Source of the DNA: Alloalcanivorax dieselolei B5 | GTDB taxonomy: Bacteria; Pseudomonadota; Gammaproteobacteria; Pseudomonadales; Alcanivoracaceae | Assembly: GCF_000300005.1 (NCBI RefSeq) | Contig: NC_018691.1 | Coordinates: 186,001-250,000, forward strand | Direction: 5' to 3' | DNA length: 64,000 nucleotides | Shown here: piece by piece, positions 45,487 through 55,322 of the stretch | Layout: every line of letters begins with the position of its first letter | Numbering within the stretch: position 1 is the stretch's first letter | Translations under genes and position numbers: made by a program | Notes under the pieces: generated by a model | What the model was told of the DNA's origin: nothing | What the model saw: the letters and a program-made list of their open reading frames with translations, nothing else | The model's database searches: none

Positions 45487-46641
45487 TCAGCTGTTCGCCG
45501 GCTCGGGCGTGGCTTCCGCGGAAGGCTGTACGTCATTCTCAATGGCCACCGGCGCATCATTGCGCAACTTGAGCAGGCCACTGGTGGCGATGATCTCTCC
45601 GGGTTCCAGACCGGATTCCACCACCACCAGGTCGCCGCGCTGGCGCCCTAACTTCACGAACCGCTTGCGCACTATCTTGCCGGCGCCGTCCTCACTTTGC
45701 TGTTCGGTCTGTTCGCCTTCCTTCGCCGGCGCGTCCTGGATCACGAACACAGCGTTGCCGTAAGGCGCGTAGGCCACCGCCGTGCGGGGGATCACCACCA
45801 CCGGTTCGGATTGCGGCAACTGGATCGTTACGTTGGCGAACATGCCCGGACGCATACGCTGATCCGCGTTCTCGAAGGACGCCTGAATGGTGACGTTACG
45901 GGTGGTCTCGTTGACGCCCGGTTCGATGGCGGTGATGGTGCCCTCGAACTTCTGATCGGGGTAGGCGTCCAGCGAAGCGCGGGCGGTCAGGCCGGTTTCG
46001 ATTTTGCTCAGCGTTTGTTCGGGCAGGGCGAAGTTGACAAAGATCGGATCCAGTTGCGCCAGGCTGACCACCGGAGTACCGGGTTGCAGGTACTGGCCGA
46101 TATCCACGCGACGGATCCCCAGGACCCCGTCGAAGGGAGCGCGAATGGTCTTGTAGCTGAGCTGCTGCCGCTGCGCGTCCGCCTGGGCCATGGATTGATC
46201 CCGCTGGGCGCGCCGGCTGTCCAGCTCGGATTGTGAGATCGAACCTTGTTTGAACAGCCGCTGATAGCGATCGTATTCCTGGGCCGCCAACTGTGCCGTG
46301 GCCTGCAACGCCTTCAACTGAGCCTGGTCGGCGCGGGATTCCAGCCGCACCAGAAGGTCGCCTTTTTTCACCTGGTCGCCGGAGGTGAACTCGATGGCCG
46401 CCACTTCGCCGCCCACCTGGCTGGTGACCTCGACGCCGTTGACCGCTTCCACGGTCCCCACGGCATCCAGTGACAGTGCCCATTCGTCCCGGGTTGCCTC
46501 GGCGGTGGAGACGTTCGCCACTGGCATGGGCATATTGTCGAAGAAGCCCGTCATCATATGGTTGACGAAAGCCTTCCAGCCAAAGATGGCGCCAAACAAT
46601 ACGCCAACGCAGACCAGCATAATCACCATGCGTTTTGTCAT
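45487..46641 (-). CDS. RND periplasmic adaptor (membrane fusion) protein
   Basis: This 384-residue protein anchors by one N-terminal helix (MVIMLVCVGVLFGAIFG). The biotinyl-lipoyl half motifs are VGTVEAVNGVEVTSQVGGEV and IRAPFDGVLGIRRVDIGQYL, flanking an alpha-hairpin rich in Gln and Arg (QAELKALQATAQLAAQEY-like). ATG 46641 is preferred over a TTG at 46662. It is 8 bases from the pump gene and forms one transcription unit with it. Confidence 0.92.
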   Translation of the reverse strand: MTKRMVIMLVCVGVLFGAIFGWKAFVNHMMTGFFDNMPMPVANVSTAEATRDEWALSLDAVGTVEAVNGVEVTSQVGGEVAAIEFTSGDQVKKGDLLVRLESRADQAQLKALQATAQLAAQEYDRYQRLFKQGSISQSELDSRRAQRDQSMAQADAQRQQLSYKTIRAPFDGVLGIRRVDIGQYLQPGTPVVSLAQLDPIFVNFALPEQTLSKIETGLTARASLDAYPDQKFEGTITAIEPGVNETTRNVTIQASFENADQRMRPGMFANVTIQLPQSEPVVVIPRTAVAYAPYGNAVFVIQDAPAKEGEQTEQQSEDGAGKIVRKRFVKLGRQRGDLVVVESGLEPGEIIATSGLLKLRNDAPVAIENDVQPSAEATPEPANS

Positions 46642-46721
46642 GATCGAAACCCCGATGTGCAACCTGCTTATTTAGATATGTTCGTTGCCTGGCCGCTTCC
46701 CACGGACCGGACTACGCAGTC

Positions 46722-46796
46722 GCTGTAGGAGCTTGCCTTGCAAGCGAATCTTTTGGGTCGAGTGTCACTCGCGCTTGCAAGGCAAGCTCCTACAGC
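46722..46796. repeat. REP-type inverted pair
   Basis: The arms GCTGTAGGAGCTTGCCTTGC (onward) and its inverted copy end in GCGAAT and ACTCGCGC respectively, so the left tail matches less well. The inner stem is of the GCTTGC/GCAAGC class. It lies upstream of the adaptor gene. The rest of 46797-47008 shows no gene. Confidence 0.82.
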
Positions 46797-47008
46797 GGCC
46801 CTGATACCTGCCGGTGGCTGTAAATCATTTGGCGAACCGGCGAAACCGGAAAACGGATAAGGCTGCGTCCCTGTGGTTTTGGTTTTTCCTCTCCAGGCTG
46901 GGTCGCTCGGGGCAAGGGCAAATCGACAAACCGAATCAAAATAATGAGGGCAGACCCGGCGGCCACGGCGTCCAGAAGGCCCGAGTGTGCCCAGAAATCA
47001 GGCAGGCA

Positions 47009-48166
47009 TCAAGAGGCGGAGAGGGATTCTCCAATAAGCGCCAACACGGTGTTGAGGTGGCGTAATCCCAAAGCGGTGCAAACGATTCGATCCGGATCCG
47101 GTTGTAGCAGACCGCGCTCACGCAAGGGGGCCAGCAGAACCGCGATGCGTTCCTGATCCACGCCGCAGTATTGGCTCAATGTGCATGAGGGAACGCCGTT
47201 GATCAAACGCAGTGCATTCAGCAACGCTTCGAACAGAGGATCTTCTATGGCGCTGACACTACGGCGTGTCTGTTCCGGCGCTCGCAGATAGGCTTCCGGT
47301 TGCCGGGTTTTTTGATAGCGTAAACGTTGTCCGTCACGGCGGGTGAGTTTGCCGTGGGCGCCAGCGCCGATCGCCAGGTAGTCCCCAAAGCGCCAGTAGT
47401 TGAGATTATGACGGCAGCGGCGATCCGGCCGGGCGAAGGCGGAAACTTCATAGCGCTCATAGCCATGGCGCTGCAACAGGGCAAACCCCTGTTCCTCGAT
47501 GTCGGCCATGGTGTCCTCATCCGGCTGGGTCGGAGGGGCGCGGTAGAAGGCGGTATTCGGCTCAATGGTGAGTTCATACCAACTCAGATGAGCGGGTGAT
47601 AACTCGATGGCCGCTTGTAGATCCTCCAGCGCCTGCGCCGGCGTTTGTCCGGGCAGGGCGTGCATCAGATCCAGATTGAAATTATCGAAACCGGCGGCGC
47701 GGGCCAGGGCCACGGCACGGCGGGCTTCCTCGGGGCCGTGAATACGTCCCAGGGCGGCGAGCTGGCCGGGATCAAAGCTCTGTACCCCGATGGACAGGCG
47801 GTTGATGCCGGCCTCGCGAAAGCCTTCGAAGCGGCCCGCTTCCACGGTGCCGGGGTTGGCCTCCAGGGTGATTTCCACGTCGTCTGCCATTGGCAGGCGC
47901 TGGCGTAGGCCATCCAGCAGGCGCCGGTAAAAATCGGCGCTCATCAGGCTCGGTGTGCCGCCGCCGATAAAGATCGAAACAACGGGCCGGTCCAACTCAC
48001 CCTCCAGCCAGAGCCGGTCCGCGTCGAGATCCGCCAGCAGGGCGTCGAGGTATTGGGTTTCAGGCAGCGTGTCGCGCTGATGGGAATTGAAATCGCAATA
48101 CGGACACTTGCGCACGCACCAGGGTACGTGCACGTACAACGCCAGGGGCGGCCGCTCCGGGGTCAC
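47009..48166 (-). CDS. hemW: Radical SAM heme chaperone HemW
   Basis: This 385-residue protein carries the radical SAM cluster motif C17-x3-C21-x2-C24 (CVRKCPYC), then GGGTPSLMS, GVQSFDPGQLAALGRIH and LDLMHALPGQTPAQALEDL, all typical of HemW rather than HemN, which has a different N terminus. HemW delivers heme to target proteins. It starts with GTG overlapping the rdgB stop (GTGA). Confidence 0.94.
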   Translation of the reverse strand: MTPERPPLALYVHVPWCVRKCPYCDFNSHQRDTLPETQYLDALLADLDADRLWLEGELDRPVVSIFIGGGTPSLMSADFYRRLLDGLRQRLPMADDVEITLEANPGTVEAGRFEGFREAGINRLSIGVQSFDPGQLAALGRIHGPEEARRAVALARAAGFDNFNLDLMHALPGQTPAQALEDLQAAIELSPAHLSWYELTIEPNTAFYRAPPTQPDEDTMADIEEQGFALLQRHGYERYEVSAFARPDRRCRHNLNYWRFGDYLAIGAGAHGKLTRRDGQRLRYQKTRQPEAYLRAPEQTRRSVSAIEDPLFEALLNALRLINGVPSCTLSQYCGVDQERIAVLLAPLRERGLLQPDPDRIVCTALGLRHLNTVLALIGESLSAS

Positions 48167-48765
48167 GGCAGTGGATGCTCCCGCAGTTGCGCGATCAATT
48201 GCTGCAGAGCGCGGGCGCGATGGCTGACGCGGTTTTTTTCTTCCGGCGGCATCTCGGCGGCGGTGCGGCCGTCGCCGCTGATCTGGAAGTGCGGATCGTA
48301 GCCGAACCCGTGTTCACCACGTGGTTCCAGGACGATCTCGCCTTCCCAGCTGCCGTGGCAGACCAAGGGCGTCGGGTCCTCGGCGTGGCGCATCAGCACC
48401 AGCAGCGCCTGGTAACGGGCGGTGCGGGGAACGTCGGGCAGGTCGCCGAGCATTTCCACCAGCAAGGCGTTGTTTTTCGCGTCGCTGGCACCGACACCGG
48501 AGAAGCGGGCGGAATAGATGCCGGGGGCGCCGTTAAGGGCGTCCACTTCCAGGCCGGAGTCGTCGGCAATGGCCGGCAGGCCGGTGTGCCGGGCGGCATT
48601 GCGGGCCTTGAGAATGGCGTTCTCGACGAAGGTCAGGCCGGTCTCGTCCGCTTCCGGCACATCGAAATCACTCTGCGGCACGATGGTCATGTCCAGCGGC
48701 GCCAGAATGGCGTTCATTTCCTCCAGCTTTTTGCGATTGCCGGAAGCCAGAACCAGAGTTGCCAT
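48163..48765 (-). CDS. rdgB: dITP/XTP pyrophosphatase
   Basis: This 200-residue enzyme cleans non-canonical purine nucleotides. It begins MATLVLASGNRKKLEEMNAI, has DETGLTFVENAILKARNAA with PAIADDSGLEVDALNGAPGI, and ends GFGYDPHFQ, SHRARALQQLI. Full length. It is translationally coupled to hemW downstream. Confidence 0.96.
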   Translation of the reverse strand: MATLVLASGNRKKLEEMNAILAPLDMTIVPQSDFDVPEADETGLTFVENAILKARNAARHTGLPAIADDSGLEVDALNGAPGIYSARFSGVGASDAKNNALLVEMLGDLPDVPRTARYQALLVLMRHAEDPTPLVCHGSWEGEIVLEPRGEHGFGYDPHFQISGDGRTAAEMPPEEKNRVSHRARALQQLIAQLREHPLP

Positions 48766-48805
48766 GGTCTCTCCTTGAGTAGGGCGTACAGGCCCTAGTG
48801 CGCGG

Positions 48806-49435
48806 TTACCGGGTCACCCGATAGATGGCGATCTCGCCGAACAGATTTGGCAGCAGCCGGGGCAGGGTGCTGCTGCTGTGATCGCGGTTGACCACTTCCC
48901 GCTGAATGATGCGGATGTCGTTTTTGCGACAGTGCGTCTCGAAGTCATTCACCGTGCACAGGTGAATGTTGGGGGTATCGTACCACTCGTAAGGCAGCGC
49001 GGAAGACACCGGCATGCGGCCTTTGAAGGCGAGATAGCTGCGCACCCGCCAGTGGCCGAAGTTGGGGAAGGTGATGATCGCCTCGCGGCCCACCCGCAGC
49101 ATTTCCGCGAGGATGCGGTCCGGGCGCAACACCGCCTGCAGGGCCTGGGTCATCACCACGTAATCGAAGCGATCGTTCTGGAAGTTGTCCAGGCCATTAT
49201 CCAGGTCCTGCTCGATCACGTTGACGCCATTCTCGAAACAGGCGGCCAGATTGTCCTGGTCGATCTCCAGGCCGTAGCCGCGCACCCCTTTGTTGGCTTT
49301 CAGGTACGCCAGCAGCGCGCCGTCACCGCAACCCAGATCCAGCACCGAGGCGTTGCGCGGAATCCAGTCGCTGATCAGGCTCAGATCATTTCGCTCCGGC
49401 ATCCACTCGCGGATCCTCTGTACATCATTGGCCAT
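48806..49435 (-). CDS. metW: Methionine biosynthesis protein MetW
   Basis: This 209-residue methyltransferase-fold protein has the glycine motif [15 protein letters not shown] at about residue 31. [18 protein letters not shown] and [11 protein letters not shown] follow, as do [20 protein letters not shown] and TPNIHLCT, which are specific to MetW. It overlaps the metX end by 11 bases. MetW works with MetX in homoserine acylation. Confidence 0.94.
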   Translation of the reverse strand: MANDVQRIREWMPERNDLSLISDWIPRNASVLDLGCGDGALLAYLKANKGVRGYGLEIDQDNLAACFENGVNVIEQDLDNGLDNFQNDRFDYVVMTQALQAVLRPDRILAEMLRVGREAIITFPNFGHWRVRSYLAFKGRMPVSSALPYEWYDTPNIHLCTVNDFETHCRKNDIRIIQREVVNRDHSSSTLPRLLPNLFGEIAIYRVTR

Positions 49436-50582
49436 CGGCATCCACCTCATCGGCCACCCGGCGCAGGTAGGCGCCGAGCAGTTTCACGTACTCCGGGATC
49501 GGCAGCAGGAACGCATCGTGCCCCTTGGGCGTGTCGATCTCCGCGTAGCTCACGTCCCGGCCCACATGGGTCAGGGCGTTGACGATTTCGCGGCTGCGCT
49601 CTGGTGAGAAGCGCCAGTCGGAATTGAAGGACATCACCAGAAAGCCGCAACGGGTACGCTCCAGCGCTTGTTCCAGGGTCCCGCCCTGCTCGCGGGCGGG
49701 ATCGAAGTAATCCAGCGCCTTGGTCATCAGCAGATAGGTATTGGCGTCGAAATTGCGGGAGAAGGTTTCGCCCTGGTGACGCAGGTACGACTCCACCTGG
49801 AATTCCACATCGAAACCGAAATGGAAGCGGCCGGAGCGCAAGTCGCGGCCGAACTTCATGCGCATGGCGTCGTCGCTGAGATAGGTGATATGCCCGACCA
49901 TGCGCGCCAGGATCAGGCCCTGACGGGGATAGGTGTCGTGCAGATAATAGCGGCCGCCATGGAAGTTCGGGTCGGTGAGGATGGACTGGCGGGCCACCTC
50001 GTTGAAAGCGATGTTCTGAGCCGACAATTTTGGGGCGGCGGCGATCACCACGGCGTGGCGCAGCCGGTCCGGAAAATCAATCGCCCATTGCAAGGCCTGC
50101 ATGCCGCCGAGGCTGCCGCCCACCACGGCGGCCCACTGCTCGATCCCGAGGGCGTCGGCCAGCCGGGCCTGGCTCTTGACCCAGTCCTTCACCGTCATCA
50201 TGGGAAAATCCGGGCCCCAAAGCTGACCGGTCTCCGGATTGGTGGAGGTGGGGCCGCTGGAACCGTGGCAGCCGCCCAGGTTGTTCAGACACACCACGAA
50301 GAAACGATTGGTGTCGATGGGCTTGCCCGGGCCGATGCAGCTGTCCCACCAGCCCGGACGTTTCTCGTCCATGCTGTGATAGCCCGCGGCGTGGTGATGG
50401 CCGGACAGGGCATGGCAGATCAACACCGCGTTGCTGGCGCTGGCATTGAGGTTACCGTAGGTCTCGTAGACAAGGTCGCAGGATGGCAACTGACGCCCAC
50501 ATTCCAACTCCAGCGGCTGGTCCACATGGAGGGTATGGGGCTGTACCAGGCCCACGGAGTCCTGGGGGATCGATTCGGGCAT
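49425..50582 (-). CDS. metX: Homoserine O-acyltransferase MetX
   Basis: This 385-residue alpha/beta-hydrolase-type enzyme acylates homoserine in methionine synthesis. The nucleophile motif is [19 protein letters not shown], with [18 protein letters not shown] and [11 protein letters not shown] earlier and [11 protein letters not shown], containing the catalytic Asp-His, near the end. Whether the donor is acetyl- or succinyl-CoA cannot be decided from the sequence alone; relatives with MetW are often succinyl-type. ATG 50582 has a poor ribosome site. Confidence 0.94.
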   Translation of the reverse strand: MPESIPQDSVGLVQPHTLHVDQPLELECGRQLPSCDLVYETYGNLNASASNAVLICHALSGHHHAAGYHSMDEKRPGWWDSCIGPGKPIDTNRFFVVCLNNLGGCHGSSGPTSTNPETGQLWGPDFPMMTVKDWVKSQARLADALGIEQWAAVVGGSLGGMQALQWAIDFPDRLRHAVVIAAAPKLSAQNIAFNEVARQSILTDPNFHGGRYYLHDTYPRQGLILARMVGHITYLSDDAMRMKFGRDLRSGRFHFGFDVEFQVESYLRHQGETFSRNFDANTYLLMTKALDYFDPAREQGGTLEQALERTRCGFLVMSFNSDWRFSPERSREIVNALTHVGRDVSYAEIDTPKGHDAFLLPIPEYVKLLGAYLRRVADEVDADGQ

Positions 50583-50709
50583 TTCGGGTCATCATCCAAA
50601 GGTGAGGCAAAGTCTATCGACCCCCCCCAAGGCATGCAATGCGGCCACCCCGGTATCGTGGTCCATGGGCTCGTATTGGGGCAGTTCTCCTCCGCCGGGC
50701 CACGCAGCC

Positions 50710-50788
50710 ACTGTAGGAGCTTGCCCTGCAAGCGAATTGGGGCCACAAGACCCGAAAAGAATTCGCTTGCAGGGCAAGCTCCTACAGT
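50710..50788. repeat. REP-type inverted pair
   Basis: Arms of 28 bases, the left beginning ACTGTAGGAGCTTGCCCTGC and the right its inverted copy, flank a spacer of about 23 bases. The pair lies between the divergent metX and MFS genes. Confidence 0.88.
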
Positions 50789-50854
50789 GGGTCTTTTGGC
50801 GGGACGCCGCCGGCAAAATGCTATTCTTCCTCCATGATGCGGTGAGAAGGGGAC

Positions 50855-52180
50855 ATGATGAGCAACGGGAACGTTCATGGCGCGGGGACACGGGCAACGC
50901 TGGACCGCCTTTATGCCCTGGTCGCCAACGACGAGGACGCGCGTACCTGCACCGACATCAGCGAAGCAGCCTGCCGCGAGGTGCCGGGTAATTTCTTCAA
51001 GATCATTGTCGCCAATCTGCTTTCCAAGATCGGTGATCTGCTGATCAATCCGAAAACCGTTCTCGCCTGGTTGATCGGCGCTGTGGGGGCGCCGGGATTT
51101 CTCACTGCCGCCTTGGTGCCGATCCGCGAATCCGGGTCACTGATTCCGCAGTTGCTGATCGGCGCCTGGATGCGCCGGCATCCCGTGCGCAAAGGGTTCT
51201 GGGTGCTGGGTTCGGTGATTCAGGGCGTGTGTGTGCTGGGCATGGCGCTGGCGGTGTGGCAATGGCAGGGGCTGGCCGCCGGTCTGGCTATTGTTAGTTT
51301 GCTGGTGGTGTTCAGTCTGGGGCGGGGTTTCTGCTCGGTGGCGATGAAGGACGTGCAGGGCAAATGCATCCCCAAAGCCCGGCGCGGCCGTCTTACCGGT
51401 CTCGCCGCGACCCTGTCCGGCCTGGTGACCCTGGGGGTTGGCGTGGTGCTGTTCCGCGGGGGCCAGGATCCGGGCATGGTGTTCTATTCGGTGTTGCTGG
51501 TGGGGGCGGCCCTGGCGTGGTTGCTGGCGGCGGGAGTATTCGCCTCGGTGGATGAATTCGCCGGCGAAACCGCGGGTGGCGGGCACGCCCTGCGAGATGC
51601 CTGGCGCAGCCTCGGTTTGCTGATCAGCGATGCGCCTTTCCGCAACTTCGTGATTGCCCGGGCCCTGCTGATGGCGTCCGCTCTGGGCTCGCCGTTTCTG
51701 GTGGTGCTGGCGCAGAAACAGAACTCCGGCGCCGCGCTGCTGGGCGCGTTTCTGGTGGCATCGAGTCTGGCCAGCACGGTCTCCGCCAGTGTCTGGGGCT
51801 TCATGGCCGATACCTCCAGCCGCAAGGTGATGATTCGTGGTGGTGGTCTGGCCTCGGCCACCTGCCTGCTGGTGGCGGTGCTGGCCCTGGCCGGGGAAGG
51901 CGCCGCCGCCTGGTTCTATCCTTTCGCCTTCTTCGTGCTGGCCATCGCCCATGCTGGCGTGCGCATTGGCCGCAAGACCTACCTGGTGGACATGGCCGGC
52001 GGCGTCAAGCGCACCGACTACACCGCGGTCAGCAATACCGTGATTGGCGTACTGCTGTTGGTGGCCGGTGGCATCAGCGCGGCGGTGTCGCTGCTGGGCA
52101 CCGAGTGGGCGTTGATCAGCCTCGGTGCGATGGGTGTGCTGGGGACGCTGTGGTCGTGGAAGTTACCGGAGGTGGAGTAG
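50855..52180 (+). CDS. MFS transporter
   Basis: This 441-residue protein has an unusually long hydrophilic start of about 55 residues (LDRLYALVANDEDARTCTDI), followed by about twelve hydrophobic segments, a central charged loop (GETAGGGHALRDAWRSLG) and MFS-like motifs such as WGFMADTSSRKVMIRGG, a version of the A-motif. AGAAGGGG precedes the first ATG at 50855; ATG 50858 is also possible. The substrate is unknown. The frame continues in phase past its TAG stop into the next gene's signal region. Confidence 0.85.
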   Translation: MMSNGNVHGAGTRATLDRLYALVANDEDARTCTDISEAACREVPGNFFKIIVANLLSKIGDLLINPKTVLAWLIGAVGAPGFLTAALVPIRESGSLIPQLLIGAWMRRHPVRKGFWVLGSVIQGVCVLGMALAVWQWQGLAAGLAIVSLLVVFSLGRGFCSVAMKDVQGKCIPKARRGRLTGLAATLSGLVTLGVGVVLFRGGQDPGMVFYSVLLVGAALAWLLAAGVFASVDEFAGETAGGGHALRDAWRSLGLLISDAPFRNFVIARALLMASALGSPFLVVLAQKQNSGAALLGAFLVASSLASTVSASVWGFMADTSSRKVMIRGGGLASATCLLVAVLALAGEGAAAWFYPFAFFVLAIAHAGVRIGRKTYLVDMAGGVKRTDYTAVSNTVIGVLLLVAGGISAAVSLLGTEWALISLGAMGVLGTLWSWKLPEVE

Positions 52181-52252
52181 GGCGCTGTCGCGGCAACGCT
52201 GTCTCCTCTCGCCCATGCCGAGGATCCGCGCCTGCTGGTCGGCGGCTCGCTG

Positions 52253-52747
52253 ATGCGTGACGAGAGTAATCTGGATGAGGTGGTGGAGAGTATTGATCCG
52301 TTCATCCGTGCCAGTGCGCCTGATGCCGAATGGGGGACGGACCTCTATGTGGGGGTCGCTTTCAATCAGTATTTCCAGGCTCGTTTCGGGCATCGCCTGT
52401 TCGGTGACTCCGAAACCCGGATTTACAGCGGCAAGATGGAGGTGGAAGCAGACGGGGTCTATGTCGCCCTGGACGGTCTGATGCCGGTGACGGAACGGTT
52501 GTCACTGGGGGGCACGCTCGGCATACAGAGTGTGGACGTCACCTTGAAAGTCAGCGATGGCTACAACGGCTTCAAGGATGATGACGATGCCCGTGACTTC
52601 TTCTACGGCTTGCGGCTGCAGTATCTGGTGACCGATCAGCTCGCGCTGACCGCGGCCTATAACCGCTACAAGTTCGAGATCGACGCCAACGGCGTGGATG
52701 ATCTGGAATATGACAGCGTGGGGATCGGTGCGCAATATCGGTTCTAG
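52253..52747 (+). CDS. Outer-membrane beta-barrel protein, 5' end truncated
   Basis: From ATG 52253 the frame gives 164 residues, with alternating barrel strands (GTDLYVGVAFNQYFQARFGH) and a C-terminal VGIGAQYRF. Upstream in the same frame the DNA reads AVAATLSPLAHAEDPRLLVG, the end of a signal peptide with an ALAHA-type cleavage site, but no start codon precedes it before the in-frame TAG that ends the MFS gene. The true start has apparently been lost, so export is doubtful. Treat it as a probable recent pseudogene unless a non-standard start is used. Confidence 0.6.
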   Translation: MRDESNLDEVVESIDPFIRASAPDAEWGTDLYVGVAFNQYFQARFGHRLFGDSETRIYSGKMEVEADGVYVALDGLMPVTERLSLGGTLGIQSVDVTLKVSDGYNGFKDDDDARDFFYGLRLQYLVTDQLALTAAYNRYKFEIDANGVDDLEYDSVGIGAQYRF

Positions 52748-52750
52748 TAG

Positions 52751-52863
52751 CTTTCACCCTCTCCCTGTCCCTTTCCCCTCAAGGGAGAGGGGACCGAATA
52801 GAAAGGTTTGTCTTGTCTCCCCTCTCCCTTGAGGGGAGAGGGGCTGGGGGAGAGGGTGAAAAG
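52751..52863. repeat. Long interrupted inverted repeat of CCCTCTCCC type
   Basis: The outer arms TTTCACCCTCTCCC and GGGAGAGGGTGAAA, and inner arms around CCCCTCAAGGGAGAGGGGA and its inverse, form a 110-base palindromic element between two genes. It differs from the REP family of this window. Confidence 0.75.
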
Positions 52864-52889
52864 CGGTTGATCGTGCCCGACCAGTCTCT

Positions 52890-53606
52890 TTATACCGCCT
52901 CGAACAACAAATCCCAGACACCATGCCCGAGCCGCGCGCCGCGGCGTTCGAACTTGGTTTCCGGCCGCCACGCGGGGCGTTCGGAGAACTGGCCGGCGCC
53001 GGCGAGATTGCGGAAGCCCGGCGCCGGGTTCATTACCGCCATCATGTGCTGCGCGTAGTTTTCCCAGTCGGTGGCCATGTGCAGCGTGCCGCCTTCCTTT
53101 AATTTGCCGCGCACCAGCGCCACCCATTCCGGCTGAACGATACGGCGCTTGTGATGCTTCTTCTTGTGCCACGGATCGGGGAAGTAGAGCTGCACCCGTG
53201 ACAGACTGTGATCGGGGATGCACAGCGTGAGGATGTCCACCGCGTCATCGCAGTAGCTGCGCAGGTTGCTCAGACGCTGTTCCTCGATCTCCATCAGCAG
53301 CGCGCCGACCCCGGGCCGGTGCACTTCCACGCCAATGAAATCCTGCTCCGGGGCGGCCGCCGCCATGGCGGCGAGGGAATGGCCCATGCCGTAGCCGATT
53401 TCCAGTACCCGGGGGGCGTCGCGGCCAAACACCGCTTCCGGTTCCAACCGGCCGCCGGCACGTTCCAGGCCATAACGCGGCCACAGTGTTTCCAGAGCGT
53501 GGCGCTGGCCAACGGTGAGACGGCCTTCACGCAGTACGAAACTGCGCACCTTGCGCATCACCTTGCCGGTGACCGGGTCTTTGTCCTGGTTGATGAAGTC
53601 GAGCAT
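52890..53606 (-). CDS. trmB: tRNA (guanine-N7-)-methyltransferase
   Basis: This 238-residue enzyme makes m7G46 in tRNA. It has [20 protein letters not shown] (SAM site) near residue 67, [40 protein letters not shown] and the C-terminal [23 protein letters not shown] 53606 begins [15 protein letters not shown]; the longer frame lies on a REP arm. Confidence 0.96.
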   Translation of the reverse strand: MLDFINQDKDPVTGKVMRKVRSFVLREGRLTVGQRHALETLWPRYGLERAGGRLEPEAVFGRDAPRVLEIGYGMGHSLAAMAAAAPEQDFIGVEVHRPGVGALLMEIEEQRLSNLRSYCDDAVDILTLCIPDHSLSRVQLYFPDPWHKKKHHKRRIVQPEWVALVRGKLKEGGTLHMATDWENYAQHMMAVMNPAPGFRNLAGAGQFSERPAWRPETKFERRGARLGHGVWDLLFEAV

Positions 53607-53658
53607 GGCACCGGTCTTGGCGGGAAACGGGGCAGCGATTGTAGCAGAACCGGGGAAA

Positions 53659-53730
53659 GAATCGCTTGCAAGGCAAGCTCCTACAGAGGCTCCGTAGCAC
53701 AATTTGTAGGAGCCAGCCCTGCTGGCGAAT
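53659..53730. repeat. Two REP arms of different classes
   Basis: An inverted arm of the GCTTGC class (53659-53686) is followed by a direct arm of the GCCAGC/GCTGGC class (53705-53730), as in the element at 42283. It lies between trmB and thiG. Confidence 0.75.
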
Positions 53731-53740
53731 GGACTTGGAC

Positions 53741-54520
53741 TTACCGGCTCACGCCATCCAGCGGCGAGGACGCGGCGGCATAGGCCTTGCGTGGCATGCG
53801 GCCGGCCAGGAACGATTCGCGGCCGGCTTCGATGGCCTTGCGCATCGCCGAGGCCATCAGGATCGGCTTGTTCGCATGGGCCACGGCGGAGTTCAGCAGC
53901 ACACCGTCACAACCCAGCTCCATGGCGATGGCGGCGTCGGAAGCGGTGCCCACCCCGGCATCGACGATGATCGGCACTTCCGCCTCTTCCAGGATCAGGC
54001 GAATGTTGTGCGGATTGAGGATGCCGAGGCCGGAACCGATCAGCGAGCCCAGCGGCATCACCGCCACGCAGCCCATGGACTCCAGTTCCTTGGCCACGAT
54101 CGGGTCGTCGTTGGTGTACACCATCACCTTGAAGCCATCGTCCACCAGTTCCCGAGCGGCTTTCAGAGTGTCGGTGATGTTCGGGTACAGGGTTTTCTGA
54201 TCGCCCAGGACTTCCAGTTTCACCAGGTCGTGGCCATCCAGCAGTTCCCGGGCCAGCTTGCAGGTGCGCACCGCGTCCTCGGCGTTAAAGCAGCCGGCGG
54301 TGTTGGGCAGGATGGTGTATTTGTCCGGGCTGACGAAGTCCAGCAGGTTGGGCTCGCCGGCGTTCTGGCCGATGTTGGTGCGGCGAATCGCCACGGTGAC
54401 GATCTGCGCGCCGCTCTCCTCGATGGCCGATCGGGTCTCCTCGAAATCCTTGTACTTGCCGGTGCCGATCAGCAGCCGGGAGGAATAGGTTTTTCCTGCG
54501 ATATCGAGTAGGTCGGACAT
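53741..54520 (-). CDS. thiG: Thiazole synthase
   Basis: This 259-residue enzyme builds the thiazole of thiamine. It has [31 protein letters not shown], where the lysine in VKLEV forms the Schiff base, and [39 protein letters not shown]. Full length. It is downstream of thiS with a 51-base gap. Confidence 0.97.
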   Translation of the reverse strand: MSDLLDIAGKTYSSRLLIGTGKYKDFEETRSAIEESGAQIVTVAIRRTNIGQNAGEPNLLDFVSPDKYTILPNTAGCFNAEDAVRTCKLARELLDGHDLVKLEVLGDQKTLYPNITDTLKAARELVDDGFKVMVYTNDDPIVAKELESMGCVAVMPLGSLIGSGLGILNPHNIRLILEEAEVPIIVDAGVGTASDAAIAMELGCDGVLLNSAVAHANKPILMASAMRKAIEAGRESFLAGRMPRKAYAAASSPLDGVSR

Positions 54521-54571
54521 GATGGCCTCGGGTTGAGATTGGTGGGTTAAGGAGAAGGGTGAGACGGAGGC

Positions 54572-54775
54572 TCACCCGCCCCCAATGGCGTGCACGATTT
54601 CCACGACATCCCCGTCGCTCAGCACATGATCGGCATGGGCGCTCTTGGGGACGATATCCCGGTTCACTTCCACCGCCAGTCGCCGCCCGCTCAGATTCAG
54701 GGCCTGAACCAGATCGGCCACGGTGCGGCCGGAAAGGGAAAAGGGTTCGCCGTTAACGGTCAGGGTGGTCATCAT
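54572..54775 (-). CDS. thiS: Sulfur carrier protein ThiS
   Basis: This 67-residue ubiquitin-like protein ends HAIGGG, giving the C-terminal GG that becomes thiocarboxylated. It also has VNGEPFSLSGRTVADLVQAL. Its start follows the DUF423 stop directly; the second ATG at 54772 is equally possible. It feeds sulfur to ThiG. Confidence 0.93.
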   Translation of the reverse strand: MMTTLTVNGEPFSLSGRTVADLVQALNLSGRRLAVEVNRDIVPKSAHADHVLSDGDVVEIVHAIGGG

Positions 54776-55147
54776 TCAATCCACGGAACGGAATAAAGCC
54801 CAGGCCAGCATCAGCCAGCCCACGATCAGGGCCACACCGCCAAGGGGTGTGATCGCGCCCAGCCAGCGTTGGCCGCTGAGCACCAGTACATACAGGCTAC
54901 CACTGAACACCACCATGCCGGCAAACATCACCCAGCCGGCGGTGACGGCGCCGCCGGCGGAGAATTGACGGGCCAGCAGGCCGGTCAGCAGCAGGGCCAG
55001 AGCATGGTAGAAATGGTATTGGCTGGCGGTCTCCCAGATGGCCAGATCGGCGGGGCTGACCCGCGCCTTGAGACCGTGAGCGCCGAACGCGCCCAGCATC
55101 ACCGCGAGGGCACCGTTGAGCGCGCCGAGAGTGAGTAACGCATTCAT
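54776..55147 (-). CDS. DUF423 family small membrane protein
   Basis: This 123-residue protein has four hydrophobic helices and the DUF423 hallmark LGAFGAHGLKARVSPADLAI, then WETASQYHFYHALALLL. Its stop abuts the thiS start, so it leads the thiS-thiG-trmB row. Function unknown. Confidence 0.9.
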   Translation of the reverse strand: MNALLTLGALNGALAVMLGAFGAHGLKARVSPADLAIWETASQYHFYHALALLLTGLLARQFSAGGAVTAGWVMFAGMVVFSGSLYVLVLSGQRWLGAITPLGGVALIVGWLMLAWALFRSVD

Positions 55148-55215
55148 TGAGAGTCATCCCTCATGCGTGGGTGATCGGGAGAGTGTCGCCGGGTAGCGGA
55201 AAAACGCCGGAATTA

Positions 55216-55243
55216 TAACGCAAACGCCACCCGAAGGTGGCGT
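55216..55243 (-). terminator. Terminator between rpoH and the DUF423 operon
   Basis: On the minus strand ACGCCACC pairs with GGTGGCGT around a UUCG-type tetraloop (55224-55243), followed by TTTGCG. The fit is moderate because the T-run is short. Confidence 0.6.
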
Positions 55244-55322
55244 GCAAAAGGCAGAAAAAGCAAACAAAGCAAAAGTAACAAAAACAAAATCAGCGCATTA
55301 CAAGTTCGATATTACTCCACGA

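Noticed and set aside
46797-47008. Small gene between the RND adaptor and hemW
   Set aside because: The available frame overlaps the hemW end, has no ribosome site and looks like random sequence.
50583-50709. SAM-type riboswitch upstream of metX
   Set aside because: No recognisable conserved core; a C8 run and ordinary sequence only.
49668-50837. 389-codon open frame opposite metX
   Set aside because: Antisense frame of a conserved gene; it also runs across a REP pair.
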